Positions 1-8,362 of a stretch of 64,000 nucleotides of DNA are shown here, one piece after another. The stretch lies in assembly GCF_040712085.1 (NCBI RefSeq), contig NZ_JBFCVK010000009.1:92900-156899 (forward strand), in the 5' to 3' direction. Position numbers and translations under genes: made by a program. Each line of letters opens with the position of its first letter. Within the stretch, counting starts at the first letter, position 1. This stretch comes from Aquibaculum sediminis (GTDB lineage Bacteria; Pseudomonadota; Alphaproteobacteria; Kiloniellales; DSM-21159). The notes under the pieces were generated by a model. The model searched no databases. It saw nothing but the letters and a program-made list of their open reading frames with translations, and was not told the origin of the DNA.

Positions 1-2
1 GC

Positions 3-107
3 GTTCGGGAGTCCCACGACGCCTTCCTGCGCAAATCCCTGGCCTACTCGCCGCAGGCCGAGGGCGGTGTGCTTCAGGCCCGTGCAAAGACTCTGGGGCG
101 CGGCTGA
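3..107 (+). CDS. C-terminal end of an unidentified protein (partial at left edge)
   Basis: An open frame enters from the left edge and stops at TGA 105-107, giving a 34-residue C-terminus that begins VRESHDAFLRKSLAY and ends TLGRG. The frame has the high-GC third-position bias of the neighbouring genes, which is why this frame was preferred over the other two. The tail is hydrophilic and charged, without a membrane segment. I do not recognise the family from so little sequence, so no function is proposed. The 167 bp that follow hold only short GC-rich inverted repeats (139-156 and 155-173, which overlap each other) and no clear promoter. Confidence 0.5.
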   Translation, partial: VRESHDAFLRKSLAYSPQAEGGVLQARAKTLGRG

Positions 108-274
108 CGCGCCTTCTTCCGTGAGTGGTGCGCGTCCGGGCCGGGCATAGCCGGCCTGCCGCCGTAGGGCAGGGCCTGTGGCGAACCTTCGCCAGTTCAC
201 ATGGCCCATGACCCTGCGGGCCGGTCGTGGCATCCTGGAGCATTCCAGGAACAACTCAGATCGGATGTGCGGGT

Positions 275-865
275 ATGGAAGACTTGATCACCGGCCGTTT
301 GCTGCGGGTTTGCGGATTGCATGAACTGGAAGGCCACTGCGCCGACCGGCCCTCGCATCTGGTCTCCATCCTGGACCCGGGCACAGAACGCAGTCCGCAT
401 CTCGATGGCTTCGCCGCAACGGAGATCCATCAGTTCGATTTCCACGATGTGATCGACCCCACACGCGTGGATCGACCGCCGACCGAGGCCGACGTCGAAG
501 CACTGCTGGGCATCGGCGAGCGGGCGTTTCCCGATGCCCGTGCCGTCGAGACCGGCTCCGGCTGTTTGCTGATCCACTGCTACATGGGAATTTCCCGCTC
601 CACCGCGGCACTGACCATCATGCTCGCCGCGCGACACCGCGGGCCGGAGGCAGAACTCTTCGATTTCGTTCGCCAGGTGCGCCCCCAGGCGTGGCCCAAC
701 CTGCTGATGATCCGTTACGCCGATGGGCTGATGGGGCGCGAGGGGCGCCTCGAGAAGGCCCTGGCCGAGCACTATCGCTTCCAGGCCGCTGAGCGGCCCG
801 ATCTTGCCGAGGCCATCGGTCGGCTCGGCCGCGACGAGGAGTTGCGACTGGCCGGCGTTCTGTAG
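275..865 (+). CDS. Dual-specificity/tyrosine phosphatase-like protein
   Basis: 196 residues from ATG 275. An in-frame ATG lies further upstream at 227, but the conserved-looking part starts near MEDLITGRLL and 275 is the better guess; neither start has a strong ribosome binding site. Residues 101-110 read HCYMGISRST, the C-x5-R phosphate-binding loop of cysteine phosphatases, with Cys102 as likely nucleophile and Arg108 binding phosphate. The preceding residues form a hydrophobic strand (GCLLI), as in that fold. Such proteins dephosphorylate phosphotyrosine, phosphoserine or small phosphate esters; the substrate here is unknown. It is convergent with the MFS gene, 27 bp away, so it has no operon partner. 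Soluble, with no signal peptide. Family call fairly sure, physiological role open. Confidence 0.75.
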   Translation: MEDLITGRLLRVCGLHELEGHCADRPSHLVSILDPGTERSPHLDGFAATEIHQFDFHDVIDPTRVDRPPTEADVEALLGIGERAFPDARAVETGSGCLLIHCYMGISRSTAALTIMLAARHRGPEAELFDFVRQVRPQAWPNLLMIRYADGLMGREGRLEKALAEHYRFQAAERPDLAEAIGRLGRDEELRLAGVL

Positions 866-892
866 CGCTGACACAGGCGACGAAGGCCGATC

Positions 893-2308
893 TCAGTCGT
901 CGGTCTTCCGGGGCGGGCCCGTTTCTTCCCGGCCTTCTTCGAGCTGGTCTGCACGGTGGTCCGACCGCTGCGCTGTCGCTCCCTCGGGGTGCGGCTGGGC
1001 TTCTGCAGGGGTACCCGGTTCCGGTACGTCCGCTGGTTCGGCTTGCATTTCCACCCCTTCGGCCACTTCCTCGTCGCTGCTGGCGTCGTCCGCACGCGGG
1101 TCGAGCGCGACCGGATTGGTGGCCACGGTCTCGGCCACCACGACGAACTCCGCGCCGTGGGTCTCGGCCGGCAGCGGGCGGATCCGCATGCGCAGGAAGG
1201 CAAAGGCGGACAGCACCAGATAGATGATTGCAATGAAAAGGAAGAGGGCGGCCGGCCCCGCGTACCCCATGGCCGTGGCCGCCAACAGCGGGCCGATCAC
1301 CGCGGCGAGGCCATTGACCAGCAGCAGGCCGCTCGAAACTTCGACGAAACTCTCATTGGTGATCAAGTCGTTCACGTGGGCGACCGAGAGCGCGTAGACC
1401 GGGAAGGAGAAGGCGCCGAAGGCGAAAGCCAGGGGTGCAATGGCAGCCGGCCAACGTCCGGTGACCAGGAAAAGTCCCAGCCCGCTCATCGCTGAGAGTA
1501 CGCCGACGCCAATGATCACCATACGGCGGTCGAGGCGGTCGGACAGGCGGCCGAAGGGCCACTGCGAGAGCGCACCGCCGATCACCGTCACGCTCATGAA
1601 GAGCGCGATCTGGGTGGTGTTGAAGCCAATTCCCACGGCATAGGCCGGCCCGAGAGACCAGAAGGCGCCGTTGCACATGCCGATGGCCGCACAGCCCACC
1701 ACACCCACCGGTGAGATCCGCAGGAGATGGAGCGGGCGCATGCGCACGTTGGACAAAGGGGCCGGGGCTGCCGAGGTGGTCAGCGCCACGGGGATCGCCG
1801 CAACCGAGACCAGCACCGATGCAATGGCAAAGAGCGGGAACAGCCTTGGATCATAGAACATGATCATCAGCTGTCCGACGGTGATCGCCGCATAGTTCAG
1901 CGTGGTGTAGATGGAAAAGATTGCACCGCGGGTATGATTGTCCGCGCGCTCGTTGAGCCAGCTCTCGATCACCAGGAAGAGCGCGGCAATACAGAAGCCG
2001 GTAACCGCACGCAGCACCCACCAGGCGACGGGATCGATCACCAGGATGTGGACCAGTGGCATGGCCGACGCACCGGCCACCATGGCAGTGAACACGCGGA
2101 TGTGACCAACGCGCCGCACAAGATTGCTGGTCAGCAGGCAGCCGGCGACAAAGCCCAGGAAGTAGGCCGAGCCCATCAAACCGATGGAGAAGGCGGGAAA
2201 GATCTCCATCTCGGCGCGGACAGGCAGAAGGGTTGTCTGCAGGCCGTTGCCTGCAAGCAGAATGGTCGCACTCAGCAGCAATGCCGCAACGGGAGCCAGC
2301 ATTCGCAA
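893..2308 (-). CDS. MFS transporter (YcaD/UMF-like), acidic C-terminal tail
   Basis: About 471 residues with roughly twelve hydrophobic helices. The first half contains LLPVRAEMEIFPAFSIGLMG and the MFS cytoplasmic-loop pattern near SNLVRRVGHIRVF; the second half has a matching loop at GRLSDRLDRRMVII. This places it in the major facilitator superfamily, closest in style to YcaD-type carriers of unknown substrate. The last ~85 residues are hydrophilic, rich in Glu, Ala and Pro, and likely cytosolic. Start choice: the purine-rich GGGGAGGG lies 9 nt before TTG 2308, while ATG 2302 is two codons later with a long spacing; both give almost the same protein. It begins 30 bp after the uvrD stop on the same strand, so it is probably co-transcribed with uvrD. 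Confidence 0.8.
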   Translation of the reverse strand: MRMLAPVAALLLSATILLAGNGLQTTLLPVRAEMEIFPAFSIGLMGSAYFLGFVAGCLLTSNLVRRVGHIRVFTAMVAGASAMPLVHILVIDPVAWWVLRAVTGFCIAALFLVIESWLNERADNHTRGAIFSIYTTLNYAAITVGQLMIMFYDPRLFPLFAIASVLVSVAAIPVALTTSAAPAPLSNVRMRPLHLLRISPVGVVGCAAIGMCNGAFWSLGPAYAVGIGFNTTQIALFMSVTVIGGALSQWPFGRLSDRLDRRMVIIGVGVLSAMSGLGLFLVTGRWPAAIAPLAFAFGAFSFPVYALSVAHVNDLITNESFVEVSSGLLLVNGLAAVIGPLLAATAMGYAGPAALFLFIAIIYLVLSAFAFLRMRIRPLPAETHGAEFVVVAETVATNPVALDPRADDASSDEEVAEGVEMQAEPADVPEPGTPAEAQPHPEGATAQRSDHRADQLEEGREETGPPRKTDD

Positions 2309-2337
2309 GGCGCCAGACCCTCCCCTCAAGATGGAGA

Positions 2338-4620
2338 TCAGTTCGCGTCTTCAGCAGCGGTCACGAAGCCGGCGACAACCTTTTTCTCACCGCTATGGTC
2401 GAAGGCGATGGTAAGGCGCTCTCCTTCAACGAGAGATACCGTACCGTAGCCGAATTTCTGATGAAACACCCGACTTCCCGGACGATAGCGCGAGTCGCGC
2501 CGGGGCGTGCTTTCCACCAGTTGGGCCTGGGCATCGATGACAGGCGGTGTTGCTGCTTCCGCGCGCTCGCGCCGCGCCCGGGCACGTTCCATCCCAGGGG
2601 AGTAGCGCGTGTCGCCCCACGACTGAAAGCCACCGAAGTTTCCTCCGCCCCAGGCCTGATGCGCCGCCCCATAGAGGCCCCGGTCACTTTCCTGCTCGCA
2701 GTGCTCTTCCGGCAGTTCGTCGATGAAGCGTGACGGGATCGCTGCAGCCCAGGATCCGTAGAGCCGCCGATTGGCAGCGAAGCTCACGATGGCGCGCTTG
2801 CGGGCGCGGGTGAGCCCCACGTAGGCGAGGCGGCGCTCCTCCTCAAGGCCGCGGTTGCCCTGCTCATCCAGCGCTCTCTGGTTGGGAAAGAGACCTTCCT
2901 CCCAGCCCGGCAGGAAGACCGTGTCGAACTCCAGTCCCTTGGCGGCATGCAAGGTCATGAGGGTGACCTGCGCGCTCTCGGGCTCTTCCAGGTTCTCCAT
3001 CACAAGCGAGACATGCTCCAGGAACCCGGCCAGGGTCTCGAACTCTGCCAAGGCTTCGATCAGGGCCTTGAGGTTCTCGAGGCGGCCGGGCGCCTCGATT
3101 GAGCGGTCCTCCCGCCACATCTCGAGGTAGCCGGACTCCTCGAGCACGCGTTCGGCCAGTTCCGGATGCGGGGTGGTGCGCAGCTCGTCGCGCCATCGCT
3201 CGATGCTTTCGACGAACTGTTTGAGCGGCCGCCGGGTTTGCGCGCGCAGCTCGTCCGTCCCCACCATTTGGTGCGCGGCGATGTACAGGGATACCCCGCC
3301 ACTGCGGGCCGCCGAATGGAGTTTGCGCAATGCCGCCTCCCCCAGACCGCGGCGTGGCTTGTTGCAGATCCGCTCGAAGGCCAGATCGTCGTCGGGCGAT
3401 TGCAGCAGGCGCAGATAGGCGAGGGCGTCGCGTACCTCCAGGCGCTCATAGAAGCGCGCACCACCGATCACGCGGTAGGGCAGGCCGAGCGAGATGAATC
3501 GCTCCTCGAACTCGCGCGTCTGCGCACTGGTTCGGACCAGAATCGCGATCTCGCCCATGGAGTGGCCCTCGCGCTGCAACGCTTCGATTTCCTGCCCCAC
3601 GAAGCGGGCCTCCGCCTCACCGTCCCAGAGTCCGCGCACCCGCACCGGCTCGCCCGGGTCGCCTTCAGTCCAGAGCGTCTTTCCCAGCCGACCTTCGTTT
3701 CGCGCGATCAGCCCGGACGCGGCGCCGAGGATGGCCGGTGTGGAGCGATAGTTGCGCTCCAACCGGATAACCTTGGCGTCGAGAAAATCGCTTTCGAAAC
3801 GCAGGATGTTTTCGACCTGTGCGCCCCGCCAGCCATAGATCGACTGATCGTCATCGCCAACGCAGCAGATGTTGTTCTCCGGCAGGGCGAGCAGGCGCAG
3901 CCAGAGATACTGCGCCACGTTGGTATCCTGGTACTCGTCGACCAGGAGGTAGCGAAAGCGCTGCTGCCAGCGTTGGGCCACATCCGGCCTGGTCTGGAAC
4001 AGCGTGAGATTGTGCAGCAGCAGGTCGCCGAAGTCGCAAGCATTCAGGGTGCGCAAACGCTCCTGATAGGCGGCGTAGAGCGCCACACTGCGACCCTGAG
4101 CGAAGTCCCCGACTTCCTGGCTTGGCACCTTGTCCGGCGTGAAGCCCTTGTCCTTCCAGCGCTCGATCTGGTGGCGCAGGCTCTTGGCCGGCCATGACTT
4201 TTCGCTCACACCTTCGGCGGCCATGACCTGTTTGATCAGGCGCAGTTGGTCGTCGCTGTCCAGGATCGTGAAGTTGGATTTCAATCCGACCGCTTCCGCT
4301 TCCTGGCGCAGGATGCGGGCGGCCAGGGCGTGAAAGGTGCCCAGCCACCAGCCTTCCACCGAGGGCCGGCCGAGCAAGGCCGCAACCCGCTCCTTCATCT
4401 CGCGCGCCGCCTTGTTGGTGAAGGTCACGGCCAGAATCTCGGCAGGACGGGCACGGCCGCTCCAGAGAAGGTGAGCCAGGCGCGTGGTCAGTGCCCGGGT
4501 CTTGCCGGTCCCAGCGCCGGCCAGCAGGAGCACGGCACCATCCAGCGCTTCAACGGCCGCCAGCTGGGCATCATTCAGCCCCTGAAGGTAAGGGGCAGAG
4601 CTTTCATTCGGGAGAGTCAT
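2338..4620 (-). CDS. uvrD: UvrD/PcrA-type superfamily 1 DNA helicase
   Basis: 760 residues from ATG 4620 (the frame stays open upstream, but the family begins near YLQGLNDAQLAAVE). Walker A GAGTGKT is at residues 35-41. Motif II DEYQDTN, motif III QSIYGWRGA, motif IV RLERNYRST and motifs V-VI VTLMTLHAAKGLEFD and YVGLTRA follow in canonical order. The C-terminus (RYRPGSRVFHQKFGYGTV) is the Tudor-like region seen in PcrA/UvrD that contacts RNA polymerase. The enzyme unwinds DNA 3'-5' in nucleotide-excision and mismatch repair and removes stalled complexes. It is transcribed with the MFS gene downstream and lies 123 bp after the phosphonate-type transporter operon. All catalytic motifs are intact, so it should be active. 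Confidence 0.95.
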   Translation of the reverse strand: MTLPNESSAPYLQGLNDAQLAAVEALDGAVLLLAGAGTGKTRALTTRLAHLLWSGRARPAEILAVTFTNKAAREMKERVAALLGRPSVEGWWLGTFHALAARILRQEAEAVGLKSNFTILDSDDQLRLIKQVMAAEGVSEKSWPAKSLRHQIERWKDKGFTPDKVPSQEVGDFAQGRSVALYAAYQERLRTLNACDFGDLLLHNLTLFQTRPDVAQRWQQRFRYLLVDEYQDTNVAQYLWLRLLALPENNICCVGDDDQSIYGWRGAQVENILRFESDFLDAKVIRLERNYRSTPAILGAASGLIARNEGRLGKTLWTEGDPGEPVRVRGLWDGEAEARFVGQEIEALQREGHSMGEIAILVRTSAQTREFEERFISLGLPYRVIGGARFYERLEVRDALAYLRLLQSPDDDLAFERICNKPRRGLGEAALRKLHSAARSGGVSLYIAAHQMVGTDELRAQTRRPLKQFVESIERWRDELRTTPHPELAERVLEESGYLEMWREDRSIEAPGRLENLKALIEALAEFETLAGFLEHVSLVMENLEEPESAQVTLMTLHAAKGLEFDTVFLPGWEEGLFPNQRALDEQGNRGLEEERRLAYVGLTRARKRAIVSFAANRRLYGSWAAAIPSRFIDELPEEHCEQESDRGLYGAAHQAWGGGNFGGFQSWGDTRYSPGMERARARRERAEAATPPVIDAQAQLVESTPRRDSRYRPGSRVFHQKFGYGTVSLVEGERLTIAFDHSGEKKVVAGFVTAAEDAN

Positions 4621-4743
4621 GCGCCCTATATAGCCGCTTAGCCGGCGAGTCGGGAGGGTGTGGCCCGACAAAGGGCACAGGGCAAGGACAGCACCCTTCG
4701 CAACGCTGACCCCCGAACTATCTGACACCCGCTCACGTTGGGA

Positions 4744-5547
4744 TCAGATGATCCGTCGCCGCAGGGCCATTGCCACGAACTCGCCTATGATCACCAGGGC
4801 CAGGATGGCGAGGAGGACGGTGGCGGCTTCCTGCCAGTTGAAGGTGTCGATGGCGCCCTGCAGGATCAGGCCAATGCCGCCGGCTCCCACGAGGCCGAGC
4901 ACCGTGGATTCCCGCAGATTGATGTCCCAGCGCAGAATGCTGACCGCCCAGAACACCGGCATAACCTGCGGCACGATGGCATAGAGAATGACCTTCATGC
5001 GTGAAGCACCGGTGGCCTCCAGCGCTTCCACGGGCCGCCGGTCGATCTCCTCAATGGCCTCGCCCAGAAGTTTGCCGATGAACCCAATGGATCGGAACAT
5101 GATCGCCAGGATGCCGGCGACGATGCCCGGTCCGAAGATCGCCACGAAAAGCAAAGCCCAGATAATGGTGTTCACCGAGCGGCTGGAGACCAGTATGAAG
5201 CGGCCCAGCCACAGTGTGGCAATGTTGGGTGTGGTGTTTTGAGCGGCGATGTAGGCGACCGGCAGGGAGACCACCACGGCAACGGCGGTCGCGATTGTGG
5301 CAATGTTCACCGTCTCGAGCAGCACCCACAGAATGGTGCCCAGGTTGGTGGTATCGGGCGGCACCATGCGGCCGAAGAGATCACCCATCTGTTCCGGTGC
5401 ATCCCAGACCCAGGCCCAGATGACGTCGATGCTGGTCAAGGCCCAGACGATCGCCACAATGCTGAACAGGTAGATCAGGAAGCGCTGCAGCCGCTGTTGC
5501 GGCGTGTAGCGGGCCCAGCTTTCAGGGGTCGATTCCATGTCTACCAT
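4744..5547 (-). CDS. phnE: Phosphonate-type ABC transporter permease (PhnE)
   Basis: 267 residues, with an N-terminal helix (LIYLFSIVAIVWALTSIDV) and about five further membrane segments. The permease EAA-like loop, which contacts the ATPase, is at EALEATGASRMKVILYAIVP, and the C-terminal signature WDINLRESTVLGLVGAGGIG is typical of PhnE. It forms the membrane channel of a phosphonate/phosphite/phosphate importer together with the second PhnE. ATG 5547 has AGGAAACG a few bases upstream and overlaps the end of the preceding permease by 7 bp, indicating translational coupling in phnD-phnC-phnE-phnE order. It is the last transporter gene; no C-P lyase gene follows. Confidence 0.92.
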   Translation of the reverse strand: MVDMESTPESWARYTPQQRLQRFLIYLFSIVAIVWALTSIDVIWAWVWDAPEQMGDLFGRMVPPDTTNLGTILWVLLETVNIATIATAVAVVVSLPVAYIAAQNTTPNIATLWLGRFILVSSRSVNTIIWALLFVAIFGPGIVAGILAIMFRSIGFIGKLLGEAIEEIDRRPVEALEATGASRMKVILYAIVPQVMPVFWAVSILRWDINLRESTVLGLVGAGGIGLILQGAIDTFNWQEAATVLLAILALVIIGEFVAMALRRRII

Positions 5548-6335
5548 AGCCGTTTCCTGATCTGGCCGCTGATTGCCTCGCTGATGAGGATGACGCCGAC
5601 GATGACCATGGTGATGGCCAAAGCGAAGTCGTAGTCATAGCGACCGAAGGCGTTGGCAAGGGTCGAGCCGATACCGCCTGCACCGACGATTCCGACCACT
5701 GCAGACGCGCGCAGGTTGGAGTCCAGCTGATAGATGCTGAGCCCGATCTGCCGCGGCATGATCTGTGGGAATACGGCGTAGTAGAGGGTGGCCATGTAGC
5801 CGGCCCCAGCCGCGCGCGTGGCCTCGACCTGTCCCCAGTCGATCTCCTCGATGCGCTCCGCGAGCATCTTTGCCACAAAGCCGATGGAGTAGACGATAAG
5901 GGTCAAAACGCCAGCAAAGGGCCCGAAGCCCACTGCCTTGACGAAGACGATCGCCACGATCACAGGGTGAAAGCTGCGGGCGACGATGATGATGGCACGT
6001 CCCAGCAGATAGATCGGCATCGGCGCCAAATTCCGGGCCGCCATGAAGGCGATGGGAATGGAGAGCAAGACGCCGCCGACAGTGGCCAGGATGGCGATCT
6101 TGAGACTTTCGGAAAAGCCTTTGATCAACAAGCCGCTGCGCTCGAAGCTGGGGGGAAAGGCGCCACTGAAGATCCGCTGGGCGCGGGTGATCCCTTCACT
6201 CACCCGGGCCCAATCGATGGGCAGCATGCTGATCGCCCAGACCACGTAGATCAGGATCGCCACTGCCAGCCCGTAGCGCAGCAGCGGATTGGCAATCATC
6301 GGCGGCTTGCGCCAGGTGTCGCGAGCGTCGCTCAT
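5541..6335 (-). CDS. phnE: Phosphonate-type ABC transporter permease (PhnE paralogue)
   Basis: 264 residues, multi-spanning, paralogous to the adjacent downstream permease. It carries the same two signatures: an ATPase-contact loop EATRAAGAGYMATLYYAVFP and the C-terminal SNLRASAVVGIVGAGGIGST. Two different PhnE subunits in one operon are common in this transporter class and probably make a heterodimeric channel. The start ATG overlaps the phnC stop codon by 4 bp (ATGA) and its end overlaps the next permease by 7 bp, so the three genes are translationally coupled. The substrate cannot be read from the permease. It sits in the inner membrane. Confidence 0.92.
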   Translation of the reverse strand: MSDARDTWRKPPMIANPLLRYGLAVAILIYVVWAISMLPIDWARVSEGITRAQRIFSGAFPPSFERSGLLIKGFSESLKIAILATVGGVLLSIPIAFMAARNLAPMPIYLLGRAIIIVARSFHPVIVAIVFVKAVGFGPFAGVLTLIVYSIGFVAKMLAERIEEIDWGQVEATRAAGAGYMATLYYAVFPQIMPRQIGLSIYQLDSNLRASAVVGIVGAGGIGSTLANAFGRYDYDFALAITMVIVGVILISEAISGQIRKRLW

Positions 6336-7126
6336 GCCGTTTGCGCTTGGATTGTCTCGGCGGCACCGGCTTCTGCGCGCTCCTCGGCGGGGGTGCCGGC
6401 GTAGATTTCATCCATGGCCGCGGCGTCCAGGGCGGCCGGCTCTGCATCGAAAGTGATGCGGCCGTAACGCATGCCGACGATGCGATCGGCGTAGGTCTTG
6501 GCTTCGACCACGTTGTGGATGTTGATCAGCACAGGCAGCGAGAACTCGCGCGACAGCGAGCCCAGCAGTACCATGATCTGCTCGGAGGTCTTGGGGTCCA
6601 GTGAGGCGGTCGGTTCGTCGGCGAGCAGAATCTCGGGTTCCTGCATCAGCGCTCGCACCACGCCGACGCGCTGACGCTCGCCGCCTGAGAGGGCATCCGC
6701 CCGCTTGTTTGCGTAATGGGCGATGCCCACCCGCTCCATCAGTTCGTAGGCACGACGAATGTCCTGCTTGGGGTAGCGCCGCATGACGGCGCGCCAGAGC
6801 GGGATGTATCCCAGGCGTCCCGACTGCACGTTCTCCATCACGGTCAAGCGGTCGACCAGATTGAAGCCCTGGAAAATCATGCCGATGCGCCGGCGCGCAT
6901 GGCGCAGTTGGGCGCCGCGCAATGCGGTGAGGTCGACACCGTTCAGCTCGATCTTGCCTGCTGTCGGCTCGACCAGACGGTTGATACAGCGCAGCAGCGT
7001 GCTCTTGCCCGCGCCCGAAGCCCCGATGATGGCAACGATGCTCTCGCTCTCCACGGTCAGATCGAGATCCTTGAGCACAGGATCGCCGTTGCCGTAGCGC
7101 TTCACCAGTTTCGAAATCTTCAACAT
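6332..7126 (-). CDS. phnC: Phosphonate-type ABC transporter ATP-binding protein (PhnC)
   Basis: 264 residues from ATG 7126; the frame is open to 7186 but the family starts at MLKISKLVKRYG. Walker A GASGAGKST, Q-loop FQGFNL, ABC signature LSGGERQRVGVVRAL, Walker B ILLADEPTASLDP and switch His in INIHNV are all present and in order, so it is a complete ATPase. The tail (ITFDAEPAALDAAAMDEIY) matches the PhnC-type C-terminus. It powers import by the two PhnE subunits that follow it with overlapping codons. About 66 bp separate it from phnD, a usual gap that lets the binding protein be made in excess. Confidence 0.93.
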   Translation of the reverse strand: MLKISKLVKRYGNGDPVLKDLDLTVESESIVAIIGASGAGKSTLLRCINRLVEPTAGKIELNGVDLTALRGAQLRHARRRIGMIFQGFNLVDRLTVMENVQSGRLGYIPLWRAVMRRYPKQDIRRAYELMERVGIAHYANKRADALSGGERQRVGVVRALMQEPEILLADEPTASLDPKTSEQIMVLLGSLSREFSLPVLINIHNVVEAKTYADRIVGMRYGRITFDAEPAALDAAAMDEIYAGTPAEERAEAGAAETIQAQTA

Positions 7127-7192
7127 GCAGGATGGGGCTCCAAAAGACGCGGGCCGCAGCCATCCAGACTGCGGCCCGCAACGCATCGCAGC

Positions 7193-8200
7193 TTACTCGT
7201 TGGCGAGATCCTGCGGCGTGTAGTTTACGCCGTTGGCTGCCTGAATCTGCCGGATAACCGCCCAGTCATCCTCGTAGGAAATGGGGATGAACTTACTGAC
7301 GCCCGAGAACTCCTCGCCCAGCGCGGTGCCTTCAAACTCGAAGGAGAAGAAGGCTTCCTTGATACTCTCGACCAGCTCCGGATCGAGGTTGTGGGCATGG
7401 GTGTAGGAGGTCGTCGGGAAGGCTGGCGATTCCCAGACGATCTTAACCTCTTCCGGATCATAGAGCCCGCGCTCGGCCATGCGGTCGACCACCTCGGAGG
7501 CCACCGGCGCTGCATCGTAATCGCCGGCGACGACACCCAGCATCGACTGGTCGTGGGAGCCGGAATAGTTCACCTCATAGTCCTCGTCCGGCACCACACC
7601 GAGATCCGGGAAGAGGGCGCGCGGTGCCTGATTGCCGGAATTGGAGGTCGGCGAGGTGTGGGCAATCCGCTTGCCCTTCAGGTCCTCCATCGTGTCGATG
7701 CCGCTATCGGTTCGGGTGTAGACCTGTAGCGTGTAGCCAAAACGGCCGTCATCACCACCCATCAGGGCGAAGGGCACAGCGCCGGCCAGATTGACCGCAA
7801 AGGGCGTCGGGCCGGTAGAGAAGCCCGCGATGTGCAGACGGCCGCTGCGCATGGCTTCCACCTCGGCCGAGTTGGACTGCACGGCGAAGAACTGAACATC
7901 CTTGCCGGTCACCTCCTCGAGGTGATCGATGAAGGGTTGCCAGATGTCCTCATAGATCGCGGGATCTTCCACCGGCGTATAGGCGAAGACCAGGGTGCCG
8001 GGGTTGACGAAGTCATCCGGATTGCTGGGCGGGTCGGCGACTAGGTCGCCGTCGGCATCGCAATAGGCCTGGTCGAGATCGCCGCGATTGGGGCATTCCT
8101 CCGCCTGTGCGGGGGCCATGGCCAGGACTGCGGCAAAACCGAATGCGGCCGCGATCGCGTAGCTGATGTAGCCGGTGCCGGGCACCACCTTGTAAGACAT
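7193..8200 (-). CDS. phnD: Phosphate/phosphite/phosphonate-binding periplasmic protein (PhnD family)
   Basis: 335 residues from ATG 8200, chosen because GGGAGGA lies 6-8 nt upstream. An N-terminal hydrophobic segment ending MAPAQA is a signal peptide for periplasmic export. The mature start is unusual: CPNRGDLDQAYC followed by DADGDLVADPP, a cysteine pair around a DxDGDxxxD calcium-binding-like loop, before the binding fold begins at LVFAYTPVEDPAIY. The body shows the PhnD/PtxB pattern (RSGRLHIAGFSTGPTPFAV; GKRIAHTSPTSNSGNQAPR; EVNYSGSHDQSMLGVVAGDYDAA). It captures the phosphorus compound for PhnCEE. It is first in the operon, divergent from mnmA across 162 bp in which I could not recognise a convincing PHO box. 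Whether the ligand is phosphonate, phosphite or phosphate is not decided. Confidence 0.9.
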   Translation of the reverse strand: MSYKVVPGTGYISYAIAAAFGFAAVLAMAPAQAEECPNRGDLDQAYCDADGDLVADPPSNPDDFVNPGTLVFAYTPVEDPAIYEDIWQPFIDHLEEVTGKDVQFFAVQSNSAEVEAMRSGRLHIAGFSTGPTPFAVNLAGAVPFALMGGDDGRFGYTLQVYTRTDSGIDTMEDLKGKRIAHTSPTSNSGNQAPRALFPDLGVVPDEDYEVNYSGSHDQSMLGVVAGDYDAAPVASEVVDRMAERGLYDPEEVKIVWESPAFPTTSYTHAHNLDPELVESIKEAFFSFEFEGTALGEEFSGVSKFIPISYEDDWAVIRQIQAANGVNYTPQDLANE

Positions 8201-8362
8201 CCTATTCCTCCCTTTTGAACGTCTGGCGATCATTCGATCTGCCTGATGGCAAACTATCGATGCTCCGCCGGGAACTGCAACTGTTTGTTAGAAGGCTGTT
8301 ACAATGGGAATGAACACGAGCAGTCATTGCAGCCAGGGCCGTCCGGACGCATATTCCCGGCC

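Noticed and set aside
139..173. Overlapping GC-rich inverted repeats after the first gene, as a terminator/antiterminator pair.
   Set aside because: No T-run follows and the downstream gene has no regulatory context; likely chance in GC-rich DNA.
8201..8362. Possible PHO box (CTGTTTG ... CTGTTAC) between phnD and mnmA.
   Set aside because: The two half sites repeat with a 15-bp period and on the wrong strand for phnD; a PHO box needs an 11-bp period.
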